A stretch of 64,000 nt of DNA, taken from contig CALMIK010000045.1 of assembly GCA_937863995.1 (NCBI GenBank), forward strand, positions 1-64,000, read 5' to 3'. The DNA comes from an uncultured Chelatococcus sp. (GTDB lineage Bacteria > Pseudomonadota > Alphaproteobacteria > Rhizobiales > Beijerinckiaceae). The notes beneath the pieces are model-generated. The model saw only the letters and a list, made by a program, of their open reading frames with translations. It searched no databases and was not told the origin of the DNA. Shown in pieces: positions 1-8,253 of the stretch. The position numbers were made by a program, and so were the translations under genes. The number at the start of each line of letters is the position of its first letter. The first letter of the stretch is position 1.

Positions 1-569
1 AGCCACGCCGGCGCGTAGATCGACACGTCGCTGTGGCCCGCCGCGCGCAGAAAGTCCGAGCGCGGGTTGGTGAAGGTAAAGACCACGGTTTTGTCGTCGG
101 GCGCCTCGACCGACACCAGTCCGGTCAGAATCTGGCGCGAGTTGGCGGTGGCGCTCGGAGCGGCGAACAGCGTGTCGATGTTCTGCTTCACGACAGCGGC
201 CGTGAGCGGGGTGCCGTCGCTGAAAGTCACGCCGTCGCGCAGATGGAAGACGATGCGCCTGGCGCCGTCTTCGACGTCCCACGAGCTGGCCAGATAGGGA
301 ATGGTCTCGCCGGTACGCGGATCGACGTCGACCAGCCGGTCGGTGGTGATCTCGGTGAGAGCGAGGCCGCCGACGCCGAGCTGGCGCGGATCGAGGCAAC
401 CGGGATAGGCCTGCGTCGCGATGACGAGATCGCCACCCGTCCTGGGCTTGGCGGCTTCCTGCGCAACCACGGCCTTGCCGCCGAGAAGCGACGCGGCGCC
501 GGCCGCAAACGCAAGAACGGTTTTGCCGAGCGGGAAACGCGCGGCCTTGCGGCGGGATACTTGTACCAT
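1..569 (-). CDS. ABC transporter substrate-binding protein, family 5 (N-terminal part; runs off left edge)
   Basis: Reading leftward from the ATG at 569, the frame stays open to the window edge (about 189 residues seen). The start MVQVSRRKAARF is followed by a hydrophobic stretch ending near AVVAQ, a probable export signal. Then come family-5 (dipeptide/nickel/oligopeptide) hallmarks: GGDLVIATQ, a TEITTDRLVDVDP segment, and FHLRDGVTFSDGTPLTA, the family's typical KLREGVKFHDGTP-like motif. It should bind a solute in the periplasm for the two permeases just upstream of it (609-1502, 1499-2515), from which it is separated by only about 40 bases on the same strand. The C-terminal two thirds are missing because of the window edge, not a mutation. 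The substrate cannot be read; context suggests an organosulfur compound or peptide. Confidence 0.9.
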   Translation of the reverse strand, partial: MVQVSRRKAARFPLGKTVLAFAAGAASLLGGKAVVAQEAAKPRTGGDLVIATQAYPGCLDPRQLGVGGLALTEITTDRLVDVDPRTGETIPYLASSWDVEDGARRIVFHLRDGVTFSDGTPLTAAVVKQNIDTLFAAPSATANSRQILTGLVSVEAPDDKTVVFTFTNPRSDFLRAAGHSDVSIYAPAW

Positions 570-608
570 GGACAATTGTCTTTCGTGTTGGGCGGTCGGG
601 GATAAGGG

Positions 609-1502
609 TCAGTGCCGGCCCGCGATCCGCCGCGACAGGTAGTTGAGGGAAACGACGAGCAGTGCGATCACCGCGCCGGGCAGGATGGTGAGCCAGCCGG
701 CAATGGCGATGTAGTTGCGGCCTTCGGCAACGAGATTGCCCCATTCGGGGGTGGGCGCCGCCGCGCCGTAGCCGAGAAAGCTGAGCGCCGCCAAAGACAG
801 CAGCGCGAGGCCGAATTCCAGCACGCCGAGCGCGATCAGCGTGCCCGACACGTTCGGCAGCACATGAAAGACGAGCGTGTAGAAACGGCTGCTGCCGGCG
901 AGATAGGCGGCCTCGATGTAGGCTTCCGACCGGCAGCGCAGCACTTCCGTGCGGCTGAGGCGGGCGAAGGTGCCGATCAGGCTCACACCCACCGCGATGG
1001 CCGCGTTGCCGGTGCCCGGCCCCAGCACCGTCACCACCATGAGCGCCAGCAGCAGCGACGGAATGGCCAGCAGCACGTCGATCACCCGCATGCACACTTC
1101 ATCGGTGCGTCCCCCGACATAGCCGGAGGGAATGCCGATCAGGCAGCCGATCAGAAAGCCGATGAAGACGGCAAGGCTCGCCCCGCCGATGCTGACGCGC
1201 GTGCCGTGCACCACGCGCGTATAGAGATCGCGCCCCACGTAATCGGTGCCGAACCAGTGCTCGGCGCCGGGCGGCAGCAGCCGGCTGGCGGGAAAGGTCT
1301 GGGTGGGGCTTTGCGGCGCGAAATACCACGGAAACAGCGCCCACAGCACCACCGTGAAGACGACGAGCCCCGCCAGCACCGGCAGCACGAAGCGCGTGGA
1401 GCGCCAAAGGCGCGCCGGCAGCCCGTCGCGCTCATCCAGGCGCACGGCGATATCGGCGCCGCCGCGATTAGCCGCGGTCGGCAAGGTGTTTTCCAGCGTC
1501 AT
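609..1502 (-). CDS. ABC transporter permease, DppC/OppC type
   Basis: A 297-residue inner-membrane permease of the BPD_transp_1 family. The N-terminal cytoplasmic stretch is followed by a first membrane helix (VLPVLAGLVVFTVVLW). The OppC-like N-terminal signature HWFGTDYVGRDLYTRVVHG is present, followed by several helices and the ATPase-contact loop around YLAGSSRFYTLVFHVLPN. The ATG at 1502 overlaps the stop of the DppB-type permease by four bases (ATGA), indicating translational coupling. A much longer reading of this frame, extending to 2555, only continues antisense through the neighbouring permease and is not real. It works with the permease at 1499-2515 and the binding protein at 1-569; the ATPases of this system are not visible and may lie to the left. 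Confidence 0.95.
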   Translation of the reverse strand: MTLENTLPTAANRGGADIAVRLDERDGLPARLWRSTRFVLPVLAGLVVFTVVLWALFPWYFAPQSPTQTFPASRLLPPGAEHWFGTDYVGRDLYTRVVHGTRVSIGGASLAVFIGFLIGCLIGIPSGYVGGRTDEVCMRVIDVLLAIPSLLLALMVVTVLGPGTGNAAIAVGVSLIGTFARLSRTEVLRCRSEAYIEAAYLAGSSRFYTLVFHVLPNVSGTLIALGVLEFGLALLSLAALSFLGYGAAAPTPEWGNLVAEGRNYIAIAGWLTILPGAVIALLVVSLNYLSRRIAGRH

Positions 1503-2515
1503 GCCCGGCTCCCCTTCGCGTCGAGGCTCACGCGCGGATCGAGCGCCAGCACGGCGAGATCGGCGATCAGCGTCACCGCGACGAAAACAAGCGCGCAGAA
1601 CAGCACGATCCCCTGCACGACCGGGATATCCTGAAACGTCACGGCGTTTTCGGTGAGCCGGCCCAGTCCCTCGCGGGTAAACACCGTTTCCGTCACCACG
1701 GAGCCCGTGAGCAGCCCGCCAGCGGTCACGCCGAGAATGCCGATCACGGGCGGCAGCGCGTTCTTCGCGGCGTAGCGGACCAGCACCTGCCAGTGGGTGC
1801 AGCCCTTGGCCTTGGCATACTTGCAATAAGGCTGGGCGAGCGCGACGGAGAGGCTTGCGGAAAACACCTGCGCGATCGCGGCGGCGCTCGGCACCGAAAG
1901 GGCGAGCGCCGGCAGCACGAGAGCGCGCCAGCCGTCGTTGCCGATCGGCGGAAAGATCGGGAACCGGAAGGCGAAAAACTGCAGCAGCAGCAACCCCACC
2001 CAGAACACCGGCACGGAGGCGCCGAGCGCCGGCAGGCTTTCGAAGAGCGTGCGCAGCCAGGACGCCCGCGCCCCTTGCGCCGCCAGCGCCACCGCGCTGC
2101 CCACGACCAGCGCGACGAACCCGGCGAGCAGCGCCAGCGGCAGCGTCGCGGGAAGCGCCCGCAGGATCAGGTCGGTCACGGGCTCGTTGAACTGGATGGA
2201 ATAGCCGATGTCGCCGCGCACGGCGCTGAAAAGCTGGATCAGGTATTGTTCGACGACCGAACGGTCGAGATTGTATCGCTCGCGCAGCTGCTCCAGCTGC
2301 TCCGGCGCCACGTAGAGGCCGCTGCCGCTGCCATCGAGCATGATCGCCACGGGATCGCTGGGAAGCAGGAAAAGAATGAAAAAGCCCAGCGTATACGCGC
2401 CCAGCACCACGAACACCGAATTCACCAGCCTTCGCCGCACATACGCGCCATAGGGGCGTCGTCCGGCGCGGACGCGGATCGCATAGGCTGAACTGGTTTG
2501 TGTGTTCTGGCTCAT
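1499..2515 (-). CDS. ABC transporter permease, DppB/OppB type
   Basis: A 338-residue permease. The first helix (SVFVVLGAYTLGFFILFLL) is followed by the DppB-type sequence LPSDPVAIMLDG, LRERYNLDRSVVEQYL and RGDIGYSIQFNEPV, and a conserved EAA-like loop AKAKGCTHWQVLVRYAAKNALPP. The product pairs with the DppC-type subunit to form the translocation pore. I chose the ATG at 2515 over one five codons upstream at 2530, because AGGGA lies seven bases in front of it. It is the first gene of a leftward operon (permease, permease, binding protein). The operon is preceded by an AT-rich promoter region at about 2585-2630 that shares a motif with the promoter of the second binding protein at 7998. Confidence 0.95.
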   Translation of the reverse strand: MSQNTQTSSAYAIRVRAGRRPYGAYVRRRLVNSVFVVLGAYTLGFFILFLLPSDPVAIMLDGSGSGLYVAPEQLEQLRERYNLDRSVVEQYLIQLFSAVRGDIGYSIQFNEPVTDLILRALPATLPLALLAGFVALVVGSAVALAAQGARASWLRTLFESLPALGASVPVFWVGLLLLQFFAFRFPIFPPIGNDGWRALVLPALALSVPSAAAIAQVFSASLSVALAQPYCKYAKAKGCTHWQVLVRYAAKNALPPVIGILGVTAGGLLTGSVVTETVFTREGLGRLTENAVTFQDIPVVQGIVLFCALVFVAVTLIADLAVLALDPRVSLDAKGSRA

Positions 2516-2584
2516 GTCGCTTCCCTGCACAGGCGCGGTGAACGTCCTGCGCCATCCTGCCCGTCCGGCACGCTTACTGGCGTC

Positions 2585-2630
2585 ACATAAATACTATAAA
2601 CTTAGTAGACAATATAAAAATTGAGTCAAG
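2585..2630 (-). promoter_or_regulatory. Promoter/operator of the left permease operon
   Basis: An AT-rich island in GC-rich DNA about 80 bases upstream of the start at 2515. On the minus strand it reads TTGACT (2629-2624) and then, after a T-rich stretch, TTGTCTACTAAGTTTATAG (2612-2594). The core TACTAAGTTTATAG matches TACTAAATCTATAG upstream of the gene starting at 7998 at 12 of 14 positions, so it is more likely a shared regulator site or special promoter than a chance match. Which hexamers are the real -35 and -10 cannot be decided by eye. Confidence 0.55.
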
Positions 2631-2649
2631 AGCATCATTGCGGACGACC

Positions 2650-2710
2650 GAAAAAAGCCCCGGCCGCTGCCGCCTATCGGACGTGCCCGTGTGAACGCGC
2701 ACGTCCGATC
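2650..2710 (-). terminator. Hairpin plus T-run downstream of the LLM oxidoreductase
   Basis: Just past the stop of the leftward gene at 2727 lies an 11-bp perfect inverted repeat (2676-2686 with 2699-2709, arm ATCGGACGTGC). On the minus strand a GC-rich stretch and a run of six T (2651-2656) follow. It probably ends the transcript that starts at 7998 and insulates the permease operon. The T-run sits about 20 bases from the main stem, so it is not a textbook terminator. Confidence 0.5.
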
Positions 2711-2726
2711 CGCTTAAGGGTGCGCG

Positions 2727-4076
2727 TCAGGCCACGTCGCGCGACTGCTCGCCGGCGCCGCCGGGGTTCTTGACGGGGAACGGCAGGCCGTAGCGCTCGC
2801 GCACGGTGTCGCCGGCGTATTCCCTGCGGAACACGCCCCTGTCCTGCAGAACCGGAATGACCTTGTCCACGAACAGGCTGATGTCGTCCGGCGCGGCGAG
2901 CGGCTGCACGGTGTAGCCGTCGACGGTGCCGTCTTCCCACAGGTCGATGAGCTGCTCGGCCACTTCCTCCGGCGTCCCCAGCACCAGACGATGGAAGCCC
3001 TCCAGCCGGCGCACGGCCTGGCGGGCCGTCAGCGTCTCGTGGGTGAGCAGCTCGGAAAGGCCAAGCCCCATGCCGACCGCCCATTGCCGGTTCTGGTCGG
3101 GCACGAAGCGCGCGGGATCGAGCGGCGCGTCGGGATCGAACTGCGCCGGGTCCAGCCCCGATTCCGCGGCGAAGCGGCGCAGCAGCCCGTCTTCCGACCC
3201 CGCCCCGCTGAGGATCTCGTGCTTGCGCAGGGCCGCCTCGCGGCTTTCCGCCACGATCGGCACCACCCCCGGCACGATGCGGATTCCGGCCGGGTCGCGG
3301 CCAAGCGCGCGGGCGCGGCTGTCGAGGCGCTCGCGGAAAGCCTTCCCTGCCGGACGCGACAGGACATTGGCGTAGATGATCTCGCCATGCAGCGCGGCGA
3401 AGTCGATGCCCCAGTCCGAAGCGCCGGCCTGCGCCAGCACCGGATGCCCCTGCGGCCCCCACGGCGCGTTCAGCGGGCCGCGCACCGAGAAGAAGCGCCC
3501 CTCGTGGTTGATTTCATGCGCCGCGTTCGTGTCCCAAAAATGGTCCGGCGGCACCTCGCCGGACTCAGCCGGGTCCCAGCTCGCCCACAGCTTCTTGGCG
3601 ACGTCGACGAACTCGATGGCGCGCCCGTAGCGCACTTCGCGGGGCGGCAGCGGCTCGTTGCCGAAATTCGCCGCAACCGCCGGATTGAACGAGGACACCA
3701 GGTTGATGACCAGCCGGCCGCCCGTCAGCACGTCGATGCTCTGGGCGCGGCGCGCGAGGTTGTAGGGCGAGTTGTACGTGGTCGATATCGTCGCCACCAG
3801 CCCGATGTCCGGCACCTGCCCGGCAAGAAAAGTCAGCAGGATCAGCGGGTCCAGCGTATGCAGCGGGCGCTGGCGCGGATCGCGCATCAGCGCGGGATGA
3901 TCCGACAAAAACAACGCGTCGAAGCGGCCGCGATGCGCGATCTGCGCCAGGCGCAGGTAATAGGCGGGATCGGTGATGTCGGCGCTGCTGCCGGTACGCT
4001 GCTTCCAGGCATGACCGCCCATTCCGGTGGTATTGATGCCGATGTTGAGATTGAGCTGGCGCGCGGGCATGGTCAT
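2727..4076 (-). CDS. LLM-class flavin-dependent monooxygenase (NtaA/SnaA/DszA type)
   Basis: A 449-residue bacterial-luciferase-like TIM-barrel protein of the NtaA/SnaA/DszA/SfnG group. Visible hallmarks are LNLNIGINTTGMGGHAWK at the start, RFDALFLSDHPAL, LDPLILLTFLAGQVPDIGLVATISTTYNSPYNLARR, and DVLTGGRLVINLVSSFNPAVAANFG, which is typical of this group. Such enzymes use FMNH2 supplied by a separate reductase and O2 to cleave C-S or C-N bonds or make sulfones/sulfinates. The start at 4076 overlaps the previous stop (ATGA) and has GGAG five bases upstream; an internal ATG at 4070 with AGGA seven bases upstream is equally possible. It is the last gene of a run of SBP, amidohydrolase, SfnB-like oxidoreductase and this enzyme. 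The substrate is unknown. Confidence 0.93.
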   Translation of the reverse strand: MTMPARQLNLNIGINTTGMGGHAWKQRTGSSADITDPAYYLRLAQIAHRGRFDALFLSDHPALMRDPRQRPLHTLDPLILLTFLAGQVPDIGLVATISTTYNSPYNLARRAQSIDVLTGGRLVINLVSSFNPAVAANFGNEPLPPREVRYGRAIEFVDVAKKLWASWDPAESGEVPPDHFWDTNAAHEINHEGRFFSVRGPLNAPWGPQGHPVLAQAGASDWGIDFAALHGEIIYANVLSRPAGKAFRERLDSRARALGRDPAGIRIVPGVVPIVAESREAALRKHEILSGAGSEDGLLRRFAAESGLDPAQFDPDAPLDPARFVPDQNRQWAVGMGLGLSELLTHETLTARQAVRRLEGFHRLVLGTPEEVAEQLIDLWEDGTVDGYTVQPLAAPDDISLFVDKVIPVLQDRGVFRREYAGDTVRERYGLPFPVKNPGGAGEQSRDVA

Positions 4077-5272
4077 TTCCTCTCCGTATGGGGGGCGGTT
4101 TCCCGCGTTTCGGCGGCGCGCCGGTCGATGACCGCCCGGGCCAGCCGCGCGCGGATCAGGCCATTGGGCGGCGCGTGGGCCTTGCCGCCGAGCGCGTTGC
4201 GGTGGTGCCGCTCCAGCGGATTGTCGCGGCTGATACCGGGATTGCCGCCCAGATCGAGGGCGATCAGCGTGACGGCCTGAGCATTCTCGACCACGACGTG
4301 CTTGATGAACGCCGCATCGGAGCCGAACGGACGGCCGAGGTCGAAATCCTCGGCCAGCCCGCCGAGCAGACGGCGGTTGATGCCGAGCAGAACCTCGATC
4401 TGGCCGATGCCGTCCTGAAAGCGCGGCAGCGTGGCGAGCGGCGCTCCCAGGCTCGCGGGCGAGCGGCTGGTGGCGAAATCCACGATCCAGTCGCGCGCGG
4501 CGCGCGCCGTGCCATCGTAAACCGCGCCGATGAGGGAGAGGTACCACGCGGCGTCACGCTCGCTGTGGCTGATGCCGTCCCTGGCGGGGGTGAGCGTGAG
4601 CGCGTCCTCGTAAGGGATCGAGACATCCTGCAGGATGATGTCGTCGCTGCGGGTGGCGCGCATGCCGGCAGCGTTCCAGGTGCGCACCACCGAGAGGCCG
4701 GGCGCATCGGTGGGCACGAGGAAAAGGCCCAGACGCGGCTCCTCTTCGTCCGTCACCGCCAGCACCGTCACCCATTTCAGCAGCGGAATGCCGGTAGCGT
4801 ATATCTTGTGCCCGGTAATCCGCCACCTGTCGCCATCCTGCCGCGCGATCGTCTCGGGCAGCGTGCCGTGCGAGGGCGAGCCCACCGCCGGCTCGACCTG
4901 CGCGGAGTTGATCAGCGCCACGCCCTCGCGGTTTGCCTGCGTCACACGCTCGACGAGGTGCGCGGGCCACCTGTCCGAATGGCTCGCGCCATACTGATTG
5001 TTGAGATGCATGGCATAGACCAGCGCCGTCGAGGGATCGCCCTGCGCCACCGCCAGAACCGCGTCGAGGGCCGCCCGCAGCCCGCCGCCCAGCCCGCCGA
5101 AAGCGCGCGCCGTGACGAGGCCCAGCAGCCCCGCCCGGTGGAGAGCCTCGAAATTGGCGAACGGAAATTCGCCTGTTTCATCGTAATGGGCGGCGGTCGC
5201 CGCGAATTCCCGGCCCAGCGCGCGGGCGCTGGCGAGCCACGGCTCAAAATCGGTATCGGAATACGAACTCAT
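4073..5272 (-). CDS. Acyl-CoA dehydrogenase-like flavin monooxygenase (SfnB/DszC family)
   Basis: A 399-residue protein with the acyl-CoA dehydrogenase fold. The N-terminal helical part has LHRAGLLGLVTARAFGG and DPSTALVYAMHLNNQYG; the middle beta domain has DRWRITGHKIYATGIPLLKWV; the C-terminal helical domain has WIVDFATSR. In this subfamily the fold acts as an FMNH2-dependent monooxygenase (DszC, SfnB) rather than a dehydrogenase, fitting sulfur acquisition from sulfones or thiophenes. The usual catalytic acyl-CoA dehydrogenase context is not obvious. The ATG at 5272 (MSSYSDTD) matches the family N-terminus; an extension to 5419 has implausible composition. No strong Shine-Dalgarno is visible. 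It overlaps the LLM gene by four bases and is related to the gene at 12056. Confidence 0.9.
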   Translation of the reverse strand: MSSYSDTDFEPWLASARALGREFAATAAHYDETGEFPFANFEALHRAGLLGLVTARAFGGLGGGLRAALDAVLAVAQGDPSTALVYAMHLNNQYGASHSDRWPAHLVERVTQANREGVALINSAQVEPAVGSPSHGTLPETIARQDGDRWRITGHKIYATGIPLLKWVTVLAVTDEEEPRLGLFLVPTDAPGLSVVRTWNAAGMRATRSDDIILQDVSIPYEDALTLTPARDGISHSERDAAWYLSLIGAVYDGTARAARDWIVDFATSRSPASLGAPLATLPRFQDGIGQIEVLLGINRRLLGGLAEDFDLGRPFGSDAAFIKHVVVENAQAVTLIALDLGGNPGISRDNPLERHHRNALGGKAHAPPNGLIRARLARAVIDRRAAETRETAPHTERK

Positions 5273-5333
5273 AATCTGTTGCTTTGCCTTGCCTGTCGGA
5301 CACAAATGGACGATCCCGCCCGGCCAGCCGCCA

Positions 5334-6287
5334 TCAGCGGGATTGATCCGCGGCGGTCGTCGCGCCTGCGAGGATGCGCCGGGCGTTGAGCCCCGCCACG
5401 AGCCGCTGCTCGTGCTCATCGAGCCCGGCCCGGACGAGGTTGTCGCGGAACGTCTCCTGCGACAGCGCGGGCAGGATGGGCCAATCGGTGCCGGCCAGAA
5501 CGCGTTCCGCGCCGAAGAACGCGGTCAGGATGCGAACGATCGCCGGATCGTCGCCCATGGTGTCGAAGTAGATGTTGGGGCGCTGGTTCGCCGCTCGCGC
5601 CTCGCGGCCATAGCGCCCGCCGCGCGCGGCCTGCACGATGGCGCCGAGCCCCAGCGTCGCGAAGACGAAGTTGATATGGGGAAAGGCGTCGAGAATGTCC
5701 GACTGCAGCAGGGACAGGAACGAGGTGCCGTTCATGAGGCCACGGCCGAGCGAGTTGCCGAGCTTGCCTGCGCCCGCGATCAGGATATCCGCCTGCGGGG
5801 CGTTGACGGGATGCACGAAGATCGGCGCGCGATAACGGTTGGCCACTTCGAGAGTGGGCCGCACGGCGGGATCGGCAAGGAAAAGCCCGTTGCGGGAGGA
5901 ATCGATGACCAGCCCGGCAAGCCCGAGCGTGCCGAGCGCCCGCTCCGCCTCCAGCGCCGCGCCCTCATCCGAAAAAGGATCGACCACGCCCAGCGCCGCG
6001 ATCTTGCCGGGATGGGCTTTGGCGAGCCCGGCAAGCCAGTCGTTCACCTCGGCGATGGTGCCGGCATCGGTCGGGCCTTCCGCGCCGAAAAGGCTTTCGA
6101 CAGTGGTGCTCACCACGGCGAGCGACACACCCGCGGCCGCGAAGGCGTCGATCAGCGCGTCGGGATCAACGATCTGGCGCAGGATGTCGTCGCCGAGACC
6201 GAAATTCGCCTGCCGCGAGCCGCCCGGCCCCCATTCCGCCGGCCACAGGTGGGTGTGGATGTCCACGATATCGAGATTTTGCGTCAT
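5334..6287 (-). CDS. Amidohydrolase family 2 protein (ACMSD-like)
   Basis: A 317-residue metal-dependent hydrolase of the Amidohydro_2 (TIM-barrel) family. The N-terminal metal motif is DIHTH (His11 and His13), a central metal-site segment is IFVHPVNAP, and the C-terminal acid is in LAGTDWPIL. Members hydrolyse or decarboxylate ring and amide compounds. It lies between the Tat-signal binding protein and the two flavin monooxygenases on the same strand, so it may process the imported compound or an oxidation product. The gaps are 88 bases upstream and 61 downstream. The start at 6287 puts the metal motif at the usual distance from the N-terminus. The actual reaction cannot be inferred. Confidence 0.9.
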   Translation of the reverse strand: MTQNLDIVDIHTHLWPAEWGPGGSRQANFGLGDDILRQIVDPDALIDAFAAAGVSLAVVSTTVESLFGAEGPTDAGTIAEVNDWLAGLAKAHPGKIAALGVVDPFSDEGAALEAERALGTLGLAGLVIDSSRNGLFLADPAVRPTLEVANRYRAPIFVHPVNAPQADILIAGAGKLGNSLGRGLMNGTSFLSLLQSDILDAFPHINFVFATLGLGAIVQAARGGRYGREARAANQRPNIYFDTMGDDPAIVRILTAFFGAERVLAGTDWPILPALSQETFRDNLVRAGLDEHEQRLVAGLNARRILAGATTAADQSR

Positions 6288-6375
6288 TGTGATCGCCAGT
6301 TGTTAGAGCGCTTTCCGAGCGAGCGGCGCGCCGAAAGATGGAAAAACCGGTTACCTGCGCCGCGTGGCGCTGGCG

Positions 6376-7998
6376 TCATTTCGCGACGTAGGCTTCCGCC
6401 AGCGAACCCCCGACGCCGTCGGCGGTGATCGTGTGATTGACGATCCGCTTGTTGTAGATCGTGACCTCGGGGCTGCTGAGAATGTCGATGGCGGGCAGGT
6501 CGTCCACGAGGATCTCCTGGATGCGCCGCCACTGCGCCACGCGCTTGTCGGGATCGGTCTCGACCGCCGCATCTTCCAGCAGCCGGTCGACCTCCGGGTT
6601 GTGATAGGCGGCGCCGTTGGAGAACGGCACTCCCGGCTTGAAGTTCTTGCTCCAGTAGAGACGCTGCACGCCCACGGTGGGATCGAACAGGTTGCTCATC
6701 CCCTCGAAGGCGAAATCGAAATCGCGGTCGGTGTAGATGCGCCGGGTATAGGTGGCGAAATCCTGGCTGCGCACGGTCACGTCGATGCCCAGCGGCGCCA
6801 GCGCCTGCTTGATGTAGTCGGCTCCGCGGCGGTAGATGTCGCCGCTCGGCACGTAGTCGATGGTCAGTTGCTGGCGCAGGCCCTTGGCGTCGCGCGCGAA
6901 GCCCGCTTCATCGAGAAGCTTGTTGGCCGCGACGAGATCGAGCGGATAGGTCTTCAGATCGGGCACGAACCAGCGCGTCAGGTTCGGGTTGATCGGGCCG
7001 GGAAGGATGCTGCCGTAGCCATACGCGACGGTGTTCTTGATAAGCTGCTTGTCGAGCGCGTGCGCGATGGCGCGGCGCACGCGCACATCCTTGAAGAACG
7101 GGCGCTCGAGGTTGAACTCGAGGCGGCTGATGCCGTTGTTGTACTGGCCGCCGTTGGTTTCGATGCCGATGTTCGGCAGGCTCTCGATCCGCGCCAGGTC
7201 GCTGAGCGGCACGGGCGTGTTCGGCGCAAGGTCGATCTCGCCGGTCTCTATGGCTATTGCGCGCCCGGCCGCGTCCGGAATGAAGCGCACGACGATCCGG
7301 TCGAGATAGGGCTTGGGGCCGTCCCAGTAATCCGGATTGCGCTCGTAGATGATGTGGCTCGCGCGCACCCATTCCTTGAACTTGTAGGGGCCGGTGCCGA
7401 TCGGTGCGAGATTGACCGGATTTTCCGCCGCCTTCGTGCCCTCGTAGAGGTGCTTGGGCACGATGGGCGATTCCGTGGCGTTGAGCGCCGAGATGAGATA
7501 GGGCGCGGGCTTCGACAGCACGAGAACCGCCGTCAGCGGATCGGGCGTCTCGACGGCGACCAGGTTGAGGAACGTGTTCCGGCCGCGCGGGTGAATTTCC
7601 TTCAACGTATTGATGGAATAGGCGACATCGGCGGAGGTGAAGGGCTTGCCGTCATGCCACTTCACACCCTCGCGCAGCTTGAACGTGTAGCGCAGCCCGT
7701 CCTCGCTGACCGACCATTCGGTGGCGAGCTGCGGGCGGGGCGTCAGGTCGAAATCATACGCAAGCAAGCCCTCGGTCGTCTTACCGGACACATAAACCGT
7801 GTTGTAGGCGGTGTTGGCGATGGAGGTCAGCACCGGGGGCTCAGCCGCCAGCAGCAGGGTGGCGGCGCCGCCATGCGCCGGCGCGGCGAGAGCGGTCGTC
7901 ACGGGCACGCCGGCAAGCGCAAGCCCGGCCCCGAGCGTGAGCGCTTTGAGCGAAAAACCAAAAAAGCCACGACGCGTGGAACTCAACGGCAAGCGCAT
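6376..7998 (-). CDS. ABC transporter substrate-binding protein, family 5, with Tat-type signal
   Basis: A 540-residue solute-binding protein. It begins MRLPLSSTRRGFFGF, a good twin-arginine motif (T-R-R-G-F-F), followed by a hydrophobic core and a likely AlaXAla cleavage near TTALAAP. This suggests export in folded form. The family-5 signature FKLREGVKWHDGKPFTSADV is present, and IYERNPDYWDGPKPYLDRIV is another conserved block. The ATG at 7998 has AAGGA eight bases upstream; the earlier Met codons (8007, 8082) fit less well. The gene is divergent from the double-ATPase gene at 8254, so it is probably the binding protein of that transporter. It heads the leftward run through the amidohydrolase and monooxygenases. 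A TACTAAATCTATAG element lies about 95 bases upstream. Confidence 0.93.
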   Translation of the reverse strand: MRLPLSSTRRGFFGFSLKALTLGAGLALAGVPVTTALAAPAHGGAATLLLAAEPPVLTSIANTAYNTVYVSGKTTEGLLAYDFDLTPRPQLATEWSVSEDGLRYTFKLREGVKWHDGKPFTSADVAYSINTLKEIHPRGRNTFLNLVAVETPDPLTAVLVLSKPAPYLISALNATESPIVPKHLYEGTKAAENPVNLAPIGTGPYKFKEWVRASHIIYERNPDYWDGPKPYLDRIVVRFIPDAAGRAIAIETGEIDLAPNTPVPLSDLARIESLPNIGIETNGGQYNNGISRLEFNLERPFFKDVRVRRAIAHALDKQLIKNTVAYGYGSILPGPINPNLTRWFVPDLKTYPLDLVAANKLLDEAGFARDAKGLRQQLTIDYVPSGDIYRRGADYIKQALAPLGIDVTVRSQDFATYTRRIYTDRDFDFAFEGMSNLFDPTVGVQRLYWSKNFKPGVPFSNGAAYHNPEVDRLLEDAAVETDPDKRVAQWRRIQEILVDDLPAIDILSSPEVTIYNKRIVNHTITADGVGGSLAEAYVAK

Positions 7999-8084
7999 GA
8001 AAATCATCCTTGGACAACGCGACTCTCGAGCAAACGTGCGGCGCCTTGTCCCTTGCGCCGGCTCATCCGGGTGACCGTCCACAT

Positions 8085-8115
8085 GGCATAATCTATAGAT
8101 TTAGTATTTCAAGTG
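8085..8115 (-). promoter_or_regulatory. Promoter/operator of the Tat-signal binding protein gene
   Basis: On the minus strand TTGAAA (8112-8107) runs into TACTAAATCTATAG (8106-8093) and then TTATG. The element aligns with the one at 2585-2630 upstream of the other importer operon. Both copies place TTG a few bases before TACTAA and ATG-like bases shortly after TATAG. This looks like a shared promoter or activator site for the sulfur-scavenging genes; the regulator is not identified. Confidence 0.5.
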
Positions 8116-8244
8116 AATTGATAGCTTGCCAGCCTGTTTCGCTTCCTCCCGCACGCCGGACACACGCCTGCGGGCCAGGCCGGGCAACGACGGACGCGCT
8201 TGACAAGCCGTTTGGCCAGGTGCAAAAGCCTATTGAATTGATAG
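8114..8244. repeat. Two copies of TGAATTGATAG in the divergent intergenic region
   Basis: The 11-base word TGAATTGATAG occurs at 8114-8124 and again at 8234-8244, in the same orientation, 120 bases apart. They lie between the divergent binding-protein gene (start 7998) and ATPase gene (start 8254). The second copy is within 10-20 bases of the ATPase start. They may be paired binding sites for a regulator looping the region, or a simple duplication. Confidence 0.45.
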
Positions 8245-8253
8245 AGAAGGTAG

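Noticed and set aside
609..2555. A single 648-residue frame that looks like a fusion of two permeases.
   Set aside because: Its first half is out of frame with the real DppB-type permease at 1499-2515; only the second half (from 1502) is a real protein.
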